A DNA stretch of 64,000 nt, taken from contig NZ_JADMSO010000001.1 of NCBI RefSeq assembly GCF_015560805.1, forward strand, positions 310,001-374,000. The letters run 5' to 3'. How positions within the stretch are numbered: position 1 is the first letter of the stretch; each line of letters opens with the position of its first letter. Of this stretch, positions 34,012-41,107 are shown one piece after another. Origin of the DNA: Mediterraneibacter glycyrrhizinilyticus (lineage in GTDB: Bacteria; Bacillota; Clostridia; Lachnospirales; Lachnospiraceae). Below the pieces are notes generated by a model. The model worked only from the letters and a program-made list of their open reading frames with translations, had not been told where the DNA came from and made no database searches. Both the position numbers and the translations under genes were made by a program.

Positions 34012-35211
34012 ATGATCGAACGAGAGTTGTATATAAGAAAAATCCGACCGTTTATGAACCAGAATATTGTGAAAGTATTAACCGGAATCCGACGATGCGG
34101 AAAATCTGTTATGCTCCAATTGATACAGGAAGATTTAATAAAACAGGGGGCGGAGCAGGAGCAGTTTCTTTTTGTGAATTTTGAATCAAAGTCGAAAACA
34201 TATCTTCAATCGGTTGAAACATGTTATCAGCATATTAAGCAGTTTACGGAGAAGTCTAAAAAAAGAGTATATCTGATGCTGGACGAGATTCAGGAACTTA
34301 CCGGATGGGAGACCATGGTAAATGCCTGTATGATTGATTTTGATGTAGATATTTATATTACGGGATCAAATGCGAAGATGCTGTCGGGGGAATTGGCAAC
34401 TTATCTCGGAGGACGATATGTAGAGTTTAAGGTGTATCCGTTTTCTTATGGGGAAATGCTTTCGGCAGTTGGGGAGGAAGCGTCCCCTCAAAACTTTCAG
34501 CGCTATCTGGTGCAGGGAGGAATGCCGTTTTTATATCAATTTCCTTTTCAGGATGAAAGTGTCAAACAATATTTGAATGATATTTACTCATCGATTATTT
34601 TGAAAGATATTGCGGAACGTTATAAGATTCGTGATCTTGAACAGTTGAAACGGATTTTTCTCTATTTTATAACCGGGATCGGGCATACGTTTTCGGCGGG
34701 AAACATTATAAAATATTTGAAGAATGAGCGCAGAAGTCTTTCAATGGAGACTGTTTATAACTATATTGAATACGGAAAATCGGCTTGTCTGTTCCATTTT
34801 GTCAAACGCGAAGACGTAATTGGCAAACGGGTTCTGCAGTTTCAGGAGAAGATTTATCTGGCGGATCATGGAATGCGCGAAGCTATTTACGGAAATAATC
34901 TGCGGGATATAGACCAGATACTTGAAAATATTATTTATATGGAATTACTGCGCCGGGGTTATGAAGTGTATGTCGGAAAGGCAGATACACAGGAAGTAGA
35001 TTTTGTGGCGAAAAAGGGAAATGAAAAAATATATGTACAGGTGGCGTATCTGCTGGCAGATGAGCGGACCGTAGAGCGGGAATTTTCTGTGCTGGAAAAA
35101 ATACCGGACAACTATCCGAAATATGTTGTGACGATGGATGAAATTTCCCGCAGTCGAAATGGGATTCCGAATAAAAATATCAGAGATTTTTTATTGATGA
35201 ATCAATGGTAG
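34012..35211 (+). CDS. AAA-family ATPase with DUF4143 domain
   Basis: 399 residues. Walker A is GIRRCGKSVMLQ (about 26-37), Walker B YLMLDEIQEL (about 90-99), a sensor segment is YITGSNAKML, and the C-terminal half is the DUF4143 region (LEQLKRIFLYF... EVDFVAKKGNEKIYVQV, nuclease-like in layout). Such ATPases are common, often duplicated and of unclear function. The gene is A/T-rich compared with neighbours, has its own promoter and sits in a segment flanked by 22-bp direct repeats, so it was probably acquired. A possible role in defence or mobile DNA maintenance is speculation. Confidence 0.88.
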   Translation: MIERELYIRKIRPFMNQNIVKVLTGIRRCGKSVMLQLIQEDLIKQGAEQEQFLFVNFESKSKTYLQSVETCYQHIKQFTEKSKKRVYLMLDEIQELTGWETMVNACMIDFDVDIYITGSNAKMLSGELATYLGGRYVEFKVYPFSYGEMLSAVGEEASPQNFQRYLVQGGMPFLYQFPFQDESVKQYLNDIYSSIILKDIAERYKIRDLEQLKRIFLYFITGIGHTFSAGNIIKYLKNERRSLSMETVYNYIEYGKSACLFHFVKREDVIGKRVLQFQEKIYLADHGMREAIYGNNLRDIDQILENIIYMELLRRGYEVYVGKADTQEVDFVAKKGNEKIYVQVAYLLADERTVEREFSVLEKIPDNYPKYVVTMDEISRSRNGIPNKNIRDFLLMNQW

Positions 35212-35215
35212 CAGT

Positions 35216-35237
35216 AAATCGGCGCGGATCAGTGAGG
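35216..35237. repeat. 22-bp direct repeat, right copy
   Basis: Identical to 33827-33848. Its right part contains the acpS stop codon (TCA on the plus strand at 35229-35231). Confidence 0.92.
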
Positions 35238-35612
35238 CGCGTATTCCGCCGCCGCATAAGCAACCGCATAATCGGTATCGTAAGAAAGGGAGATCATGAT
35301 CGTCGTGATCTTCTTTTCTTTTGCCAATTGTTCTGCCTTGCCGTGCAGTGAGACCTGTGGCTGTCCGTTTTCATTTTCCAGAATCTCGATCTCATTCAGC
35401 CGGATCGCATTTCCGTTTAAATTCAAAGCCTTAAAAACGGCTTCTTTCCCGGCAAAACGTGTGGCATAGCTGTACAGCGGAATCGGTCGGCTTTCGATCA
35501 GTTCGATCTCCGCAGGCGTATAGATTTTGCGGACAAACGGATCCAGCCGGTCCGATACCGAAGATTCGATCTGATGGATATTTAAAATATCGGTTCCGAT
35601 TCCATAGAGCAT
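35229..35612 (-). CDS. acpS: Holo-ACP synthase
   Basis: 127 residues, the usual length. YGIGTDILNIHQIE and FAGKEAVFKALNL are the two signature motifs that bind Mg2+ and coenzyme A; the enzyme moves 4'-phosphopantetheine from CoA to the serine of an acyl carrier protein. It lies in a two-gene minus-strand unit with a TetR regulator, divergent from a locus that encodes an unusual ACP (38499), so it may be dedicated to that ACP instead of, or besides, the fatty-acid ACP. AAAGGAGA precedes ATG 35612. Confidence 0.93.
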   Translation of the reverse strand: MLYGIGTDILNIHQIESSVSDRLDPFVRKIYTPAEIELIESRPIPLYSYATRFAGKEAVFKALNLNGNAIRLNEIEILENENGQPQVSLHGKAEQLAKEKKITTIMISLSYDTDYAVAYAAAEYAPH

Positions 35613-35632
35613 GAGAGAAGTCTCCTTTCGTT

Positions 35633-36328
35633 TTATGGTCTTTTGCCGCTGGCATCATATAATCCCTTGATCTTTTGTTCAAATTCCGGTGAAATGTTCC
35701 GCTTGAACGTCAGATATCCGGCGCCGACCCGCATCGTATTCAATAAGTTTACAACTTCCGATACGGATAAAAAGTCGGATTCATCGGATTCCAGCCAGAT
35801 CCGCGCGGCTAGGAAATGCAGTTCCGAAAAGGCTTTGACAAAGTAATTCCGCAGTTCGTCATGGGGCAGCCCGTCGGTATCCATCATATCGTTGATCGTG
35901 TCGATCAGCAGATATTTTAATTTCTTTTCAAAATAAATATCGCCGTTCTGTAAGTCGAGAAGCGCCCGGATCGCCTCCTGATTGTCTTTGCAGAAATCAA
36001 ACCAGACGATCAGATTTTGCGGCGGTTCGTAATCGAATTTTTCCAGAAATTCTTCGATCGGAAATCCGGAACGGGATTCGGCGGTAATCTTTGCAAAACG
36101 TGTCTGAATGTCTTCCAGCAATGTCTCCTGGATCTGCTCCATCAGTTCATAAATATCACTGTAATATTGATAAAAAGTACCGCGTGTGATCTCGGATCGG
36201 GCGCAAAGTTCTTTGACCGTGATCTTATCCCATTTTTTTTCGTCTATCAATGAAAGAAAGGTATGCACGATACGCTTTCTGGTCTGTTCGGATTTTGCGG
36301 TTTTTCCGGCAATAAAATTGTCAGCCAT
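35633..36328 (-). CDS. TetR-family transcriptional regulator
   Basis: 231 residues. The N-terminal helix-turn-helix spans about 14-60 (TRKRIVHTFLSLIDEKKWDKITVKELCARSEITRGTFYQYYSD); the rest is a helical ligand-binding domain without family-specific signals. Upstream of acpS and divergent from the CocE-ACP-Pta-MFS-OYE locus. The nested dyad at 36410-36460 is the likely operator, so it probably represses the divergent promoter and is released by an unknown ligand, perhaps the transported compound or an acyl-CoA. Confidence 0.87.
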   Translation of the reverse strand: MADNFIAGKTAKSEQTRKRIVHTFLSLIDEKKWDKITVKELCARSEITRGTFYQYYSDIYELMEQIQETLLEDIQTRFAKITAESRSGFPIEEFLEKFDYEPPQNLIVWFDFCKDNQEAIRALLDLQNGDIYFEKKLKYLLIDTINDMMDTDGLPHDELRNYFVKAFSELHFLAARIWLESDESDFLSVSEVVNLLNTMRVGAGYLTFKRNISPEFEQKIKGLYDASGKRP

Positions 36329-36407
36329 GCAAAAACTCCTTTCTACTACGTTTTTAAAGTTTAAAATCCGTATTTATTTTACTAAAGCTGAAGAAGAAAA
36401 GCAAGAA

Positions 36408-36435
36408 TTGAACACTTTTTTCAAAACTGTATGAT
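36408..36435 (+). promoter_or_regulatory. Promoter of the CocE-ACP-Pta operon
   Basis: TTGAAC (36408-36413), 16-bp spacer, TATGAT (36430-36435). The -10 sits at the centre of the nested dyad, so a bound repressor would cover the promoter. Confidence 0.6.
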
Positions 36436-36460
36436 TTGAACAGTTTGAGACAATGTGTTC
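36410..36460. promoter_or_regulatory. Nested dyad, probable TetR operator
   Basis: Two inverted repeats share one centre at 36435: outer GAACAC (36410-36415)/GTGTTC (36455-36460) and inner AAACTGT (36424-36430)/ACAGTTT (36440-36446). The 8-bp spacers between outer and inner arms are not complementary, so this is a protein-binding pattern rather than an RNA hairpin. Confidence 0.65.
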
Positions 36461-36569
36461 TGTCGATCTGGCCTGTATTTTTTTAAAATGATAAAAAAGA
36501 AATGATGCTAAGGTCAGGAACTTCTGCCCGGGGCATCTGATGAAAACACTGTCAGGAGGAAAAACACAA

Positions 36570-38312
36570 ATGGGTGAAGTAGAAAAAATCTTAAAAACAG
36601 TGGACATGGATGGAGAACAGGTGGAAATCTGGATGACCAAAATGATGGATCCATGTACCGCGGAAGAATTTGAGGCGATGTCTCTGGAAGAGCGTGAGCA
36701 CGCAAAAATCCAGCCGGCGCTCAACCAGCGTACATACAGCCCGGAAGACGGCATCATCTGTATGCAGGACGTTCCGGTAAAAATGCGCGACGGCGTGACG
36801 ATCTACGCAGATATTTACAAACCGGAAGCAGAGGGAAAATACCCGCTGATCATTTCCTGGAGTTTCTATGGAAAACGTCCGTTTGAGGGACAGGCAGAGT
36901 GGCAGATCATGGGAGTTCCGCCGCACACAGTATCCGATATGTCCAAGTTTGAAAGCCCGGACCCGGGATACTGGTGCCGTCACGGTTACGCGATCGCCAA
37001 TGTGGATCCGAGAGGAATCGGACATTCCGAGGGAGATTTCGTACAGTTCGGAACACAGGACGGAAAAGACGGATATGACTTTATCGAATGGGCAGCCGAG
37101 CAGGATTGGTGTAACGGACGCTGCGGTCTGGCAGGAAACAGCTGTGTAGCCATGACACAGTGGAGAATTGCCGCTCAGCAGCCGCCGCACCTTGCATGTA
37201 TCGCACCGTGGGAGTCTACAACCGATATGTACAGAGAATCTCTGTGCGAGGGCGGAATCCCGGCAAAGACATTCGTTGCATTTGTTATGCGTGAGGCATG
37301 CGGCCCGAACTACATCGACAACACTCCGATGAACCTGGAAAAATATCCGTTCGTAAACTGCACATACTGGAAAGATAAAGAACCGGATTTCTCCAAAGTA
37401 AAGATCCCGGTATATCAGACCGCATGCTGGAATCATTTCCATCTGCGCGGATCGATGAATGCATTCCGCAAATGTAAATCCCGCCGGAAATGGCTGCGCG
37501 CGCACAGAAACTTCGAGTGGCCGGATGCATACAGTAATGAGAATATCGAAGATCTGGAGAAATTCTATGCAAGATATCTGAAACTGGAGCGTAACGGCTG
37601 GGAACTGACGCCGAAAGTACGGATCGAAGTACAGGATGTCGGAGAGTTCAATTACCAGACAAACCGTGCGGAAGATTCTTTCCCGCTGAAACGTACAAAA
37701 TACGAGAAGCTGTATCTGGACGCTTCCGACAATTCGATGAAGACAGAGCCGGTCAAAGATGCCGCACATGTATCTTATGACAGCGCGACCGGAGAAGTAT
37801 GCTTTGATTACAAATTTGAGGAAGATACCGAACTGACCGGATATATGAAACTGCGTCTGTATGTGGCGGCGGAAAGCTACAATGATATGGATATTTTCGT
37901 AAACGTGCAGAAATTAAGCACAACGGGAGAATTCCTGCCGATCACATTGTTCGGCGAAGATCATCCGGGCGTATGGGGCAAACTCCGTGCTTCCAGAAGA
38001 AAATTGGACGAGAAACTTTCCACAGACTACTGTCCGGTACAGGCACATACATGCGATGAGAAGCTGACGCCGGGAGAAATCGTTCCGGTTGACATCGAAC
38101 TTGTTCCGACAAGCCGTTTCTTCCACAAAGGACAGCAGATCCGTGTACAGGTTTCCGGACGCTATATCCGCGGAGACTGGTTTGAACCGCTGACATGGGA
38201 TACCGACAATAAGGGAAATCACCTGATCTATGCCGGAGGAGAATATGAGTCATTCCTGCAGATTCCGGTGATCCCGCCGAAATTCCAGGACGGAGACATC
38301 ATCATCCGATAG
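36570..38312 (+). CDS. CocE/NonD-family alpha/beta hydrolase
   Basis: 580 residues. An N-terminal alpha/beta-hydrolase domain (VPVKMRDGVTIYADIYKP, RGIGHSEGDF) has the nucleophile Ser in GLAGNSCVAMTQW, and a C-terminal jelly-roll domain (DTELTGYMKLRLYVAAESYNDMDI, GQQIRVQVSG) matches X-Pro dipeptidyl-peptidase-type/CocE proteins. The family hydrolyses esters or amides of small molecules. ATG 36570 is chosen because AGGAGG lies about 9 bp upstream. First gene of the operon and probably its hydrolytic entry step. No signal peptide, so the substrate must be inside the cell. Confidence 0.87.
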   Translation: MGEVEKILKTVDMDGEQVEIWMTKMMDPCTAEEFEAMSLEEREHAKIQPALNQRTYSPEDGIICMQDVPVKMRDGVTIYADIYKPEAEGKYPLIISWSFYGKRPFEGQAEWQIMGVPPHTVSDMSKFESPDPGYWCRHGYAIANVDPRGIGHSEGDFVQFGTQDGKDGYDFIEWAAEQDWCNGRCGLAGNSCVAMTQWRIAAQQPPHLACIAPWESTTDMYRESLCEGGIPAKTFVAFVMREACGPNYIDNTPMNLEKYPFVNCTYWKDKEPDFSKVKIPVYQTACWNHFHLRGSMNAFRKCKSRRKWLRAHRNFEWPDAYSNENIEDLEKFYARYLKLERNGWELTPKVRIEVQDVGEFNYQTNRAEDSFPLKRTKYEKLYLDASDNSMKTEPVKDAAHVSYDSATGEVCFDYKFEEDTELTGYMKLRLYVAAESYNDMDIFVNVQKLSTTGEFLPITLFGEDHPGVWGKLRASRRKLDEKLSTDYCPVQAHTCDEKLTPGEIVPVDIELVPTSRFFHKGQQIRVQVSGRYIRGDWFEPLTWDTDNKGNHLIYAGGEYESFLQIPVIPPKFQDGDIIIR

Positions 38313-38337
38313 AAAGAACCGGCAGAAAGCATAAAAA

Positions 38338-38455
38338 GACCGCGCACGCTGTATCACGGCGCGCGCGGATTTCCGGCTAAGACGGAAATCCGATTTAAGC
38401 CGCGCCGCATACAATAAGCACAGCAAGCGCAGCAACCGCGGCGTGCGCAGAAAGT
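38338..38455 (+). other. G/C-rich structured spacer before the ACP gene
   Basis: Outer arms GCGCACG/CGTGCGC, a perfect 10-bp hairpin CGGATTTCCG/CGGAAATCCG (38366-38375 with 38383-38392), and a possible GGCGCG/CGCGCC pairing lie between the hydrolase and ACP genes. No T run, so not an obvious terminator; it may protect or separate the downstream mRNA. Confidence 0.5.
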
Positions 38456-38498
38456 AAAAAGAAAATATAACACAGAAAACAGAAGGAGAATCAAGATC

Positions 38499-38738
38499 AT
38501 GAGAGAAGAAGTATTAGCAAAAATCATTGAAAAAGCAAGCAAAATCTGGAATGCGGACGCTTCCGAGATGAATGAGAACACCGAGTTCGCAGCATTCAAT
38601 CCGAAATCCGCCAACTACTCCCAGATGACAACATTTCTGGAGGATGAATTCGATGCGGAAGTACCGTACCTGAACTTCAAACGCTGCAAAACATTCGGGG
38701 AAGCAGCAGACTATGTAGCAGAGTTACTGGATGAATAA
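38499..38738 (+). CDS. Atypical acyl carrier protein
   Basis: 79 residues, acidic, four-helix size of ACP. Aligning the conserved LEDEFD segment with the LEEEFD of E. coli ACP places Ser37 exactly on the phosphopantetheine serine, but the usual DSL motif is KSA. Most of the helix-II surface after it (NYSQMTTF instead of DTVELVMA) also differs. It should still accept phosphopantetheine, probably from the nearby AcpS, but may not serve the normal fatty-acid enzymes. AAGGAG precedes ATG 38499. Role as tether between hydrolase and Pta is inference. Confidence 0.78.
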   Translation: MREEVLAKIIEKASKIWNADASEMNENTEFAAFNPKSANYSQMTTFLEDEFDAEVPYLNFKRCKTFGEAADYVAELLDE

Positions 38739-38754
38739 TAAGGAAGGTGCCATT

Positions 38755-39762
38755 GTGAATACATTTATCGAGACAATGACAGAGCGGGCAAGACAGTGCC
38801 CGAAAAAAGTAGCGTTTCCGGAGACGGGAAATGCGGACATCCTCCGTACCGCACAGAAAACGAAAGAATCCGGAATCGGATTCCCTGTGCTGATGGGAAA
38901 TCAAGAAGAAATCGAAGCATTTGCCAAAGAAAACGGGATCGCGACAGACGGATTTACTTATTACGATTATACGGTGGAAGAAAACCGTCTTGTTCTGGCA
39001 GAAGAATATACGGCAGAACACGATGATTTCTCAGCAAAAGCTGTGGCAAGAAAATCCAAAGATCCGCTGAGGGCAGCGTTGTTTTTACTGAAACTGCACC
39101 ATGTAGACTGTGTGGCGGCAGGAAAAGAATATTCCACCGGAGATGTGATCTTTGAATCCATTTCGATCGTGGGAATGCAGGAGGGCGTGGAGAGCGTGTC
39201 CAGTCTGGGAATCGCTGATATTCCGGGATTTGACGGACCGCAGGGAGCTATGCTCGGACTTGCAGACTGTGCGATCACAGCGCAGCCGGACGCGAAAGAT
39301 CTGGCAGGGATCGCCATTTCCTCTGCGGACACCGTATCGAAACTGCTCGGATGGGATCCGAGAGTGGCGATGCTTGCATTTTCCACATGCGGAAGTTCCG
39401 AACACGAGAGTCTGGAAGTGATCCGGGAAGCGATCGGTATTGTGAGAGAGAGCCGGCCGGATATCAAGATCGACGGGGAGTTCCAGTTGGATTCCGCGAT
39501 CATCCCGCAGGTGGCAGAACGGAAAGTGAAGTGGGAAAGCGAAGTGGCGGGAAAAGCCAACGTCCTGATCTTCCCAAATCTTCATGCGGGAAATATCGGC
39601 GTGAAGCTGATCCAGATTTTCGGGCATGCCAATGCGTACGGTCCGGTACTTCAGGGATTTGCACAGCCGGTATGCGATTTTTCACGCAGCGCTCCGGTTG
39701 ACGAAATGCTTGGAAACGTAGCGATGCTCGTACTCCGTGCGGCGGCAGAAGATCTTGCATAG
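38755..39762 (+). CDS. pta: Phosphate acetyl/acyltransferase
   Basis: 335 residues from GTG 38755. ANVLIFPNLHAGNIGVKL and QPVCDFSRSAPVDEM are the PTA/PTB-family signatures near the C-terminus, and the N-terminus KKVAFPETGNADILRTA is also typical. Pta converts an acyl-CoA and phosphate to acyl phosphate. An ATG at 38731 overlaps the ACP stop without a ribosome site, while GTG 38755 has AGGAAGG 7 bp upstream, so I prefer GTG. No acetate kinase gene is adjacent, and placement behind an ACP raises the question whether it uses an acyl-ACP or unusual acyl-CoA. Confidence 0.88.
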   Translation: MNTFIETMTERARQCPKKVAFPETGNADILRTAQKTKESGIGFPVLMGNQEEIEAFAKENGIATDGFTYYDYTVEENRLVLAEEYTAEHDDFSAKAVARKSKDPLRAALFLLKLHHVDCVAAGKEYSTGDVIFESISIVGMQEGVESVSSLGIADIPGFDGPQGAMLGLADCAITAQPDAKDLAGIAISSADTVSKLLGWDPRVAMLAFSTCGSSEHESLEVIREAIGIVRESRPDIKIDGEFQLDSAIIPQVAERKVKWESEVAGKANVLIFPNLHAGNIGVKLIQIFGHANAYGPVLQGFAQPVCDFSRSAPVDEMLGNVAMLVLRAAAEDLA

Positions 39763-39815
39763 AATGCGGACGACAATCAGAAGAGTGAAGAGTAAGAGAG
39801 AAAGGACGCATATCT

Positions 39816-40973
39816 GTGAGTAAGGCAAAAAAAACAAAAATTATCATTACGATCATCTGCATCTCGTTTATACAGGGACTGCAGTTTTGTGTATCTCCGG
39901 TGCTGGGGATGATTCAGGAACATTTTCCGGAAGTCGGCGTCAGCTTTGTACAGATGCTCGTCACCGTGCCGACATTTTTGTCCATCGTTGTGGCGATCGT
40001 TTCCGGCTGGCTCGTTGTGAAAGTCAGCAAGAAAAAAATGCTGATCTTTGCGGGTCTGACTGCCGGAATCACCGGATTTCTTCCGTTTCTTGCGGATAAC
40101 TTCTGGCTTTTGTTCGCATCCCGTACGTTGTACGGCGTAGCGCTGGGACTTTGTATCGCATTGAACACTGCGGTTGTCGCGGAATTTTTCGAGGGCGATG
40201 AGCGGGTCAGTGTGATGGGAATCCAGGCAGCCAGTGTCGGAGCGGGCATGGTGCTTGTGACGACACTTGGCGGCGCGCTGGGAGCAATGGATTTTCATTA
40301 TGCTTACTATACAAATGTGATCGGATTTATCGCGATGATCCTGATCGCACTCTGTCTGCCGGAGACCGGAACGGTTGCGGTGAGCGGAGAAAATAAGATC
40401 GAGCTGAACAAGGACGTATATAAGACGGCGCTTCTCGGCGTGATCGAAATGCTGTTTCTGATCACATTTTCCACGAACATTTCCATGCATTTGTCGGGAA
40501 GTCTCTCAGGAAGCACGACCGTTTCGGGAAATCTGACCGGGATCTTTTCCGGCGCACAGATCGTGATCGGCCTGCTGCTCGGAGCGGTGACTAAAATCAC
40601 GAAGAAATATACGCTTCCGGTTGCGATGCTCTCATTCAGCGTGGGAGGACTGTTGTTGATCCTGTTCCCGTCGAACTATGTACTGTTGATGGTGGGAGCC
40701 GTATTCTGCGGATTCTCCCAGGGAATGTTCATCCCGACCGCGATGGTGGAAGTATCCAATGCAGTAAAACCGACATCCACGGCGATGGCGGCGGCATGTA
40801 TGACTTGCGGAAACTGCTTCGGACAACTGATCTCGCCGACACTTCTGAATACGACCGCAGGAGCCGTATTCGGACAGGTTACGACGACCAACGTATATAT
40901 CGTAGCGGTTGTCGGGATGACGATCGCAGCGCTGGTTGTGATCGCGGCAACAGCGAGAAAGAAGAAAGCCTGA
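39816..40973 (+). CDS. MFS transporter
   Basis: 385 residues, about 12 transmembrane helices. SGWLVVKVSKKKMLIFAG is the loop-2/3 motif; FFEGDERVSVMGIQAA resembles the corresponding site in the transporter at 27449, of which it is a distant paralogue. Starts with GTG; AAAGGA lies about 12 bp upstream, so initiation may be weak. In the CocE-ACP-Pta operon it probably imports the compound cut by CocE or exports a product. Confidence 0.85.
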   Translation: MSKAKKTKIIITIICISFIQGLQFCVSPVLGMIQEHFPEVGVSFVQMLVTVPTFLSIVVAIVSGWLVVKVSKKKMLIFAGLTAGITGFLPFLADNFWLLFASRTLYGVALGLCIALNTAVVAEFFEGDERVSVMGIQAASVGAGMVLVTTLGGALGAMDFHYAYYTNVIGFIAMILIALCLPETGTVAVSGENKIELNKDVYKTALLGVIEMLFLITFSTNISMHLSGSLSGSTTVSGNLTGIFSGAQIVIGLLLGAVTKITKKYTLPVAMLSFSVGGLLLILFPSNYVLLMVGAVFCGFSQGMFIPTAMVEVSNAVKPTSTAMAAACMTCGNCFGQLISPTLLNTTAGAVFGQVTTTNVYIVAVVGMTIAALVVIAATARKKKA

Positions 40974-40979
40974 CAGAGG

Positions 40980-41042
40980 CATACCCTCCATATGCGGAGC
41001 GGGAACTTGTTTCCAGACTGTTCCCAGCATATGGAGGGTATG
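40980..41042 (+). other. Perfect 16-bp inverted repeat between MFS and OYE genes
   Basis: CATACCCTCCATATGC (40980-40995) and GCATATGGAGGGTATG (41027-41042) are exact reverse complements; the spacer contains a further GGGAAC/GTTCCC pair. There is no T run. It may act as an RNA processing or stabilising hairpin, or as a protein site. Confidence 0.7.
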
Positions 41043-41107
41043 ATTTAACCATTGAATGATAAAAAAATAACAAAATATATTCCGAAAAACAAAAGGAGGA
41101 AGAAAAG

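Larger units (their letters stand above)
33849..35215. mobile_element. Apparent ~1.4-kb insertion carrying one ATPase gene
   Basis: The segment between the two 22-bp direct repeats holds only the AAA/DUF4143 ATPase with its own promoter and is visibly more A/T-rich than its flanks. Removing it with one repeat copy joins the VOC and acpS genes tail to tail with overlapping stop codons, while the repeat keeps both genes complete now. This is what a target-duplicating insertion would leave. No transposase or terminal inverted repeats are visible, so the mechanism is unknown. Confidence 0.6.

Noticed and set aside
38731-38754. ATG 38731 as start of pta
   Set aside because: Overlaps the ACP stop with no ribosome site, while GTG 38755 has AGGAAGG at good distance.
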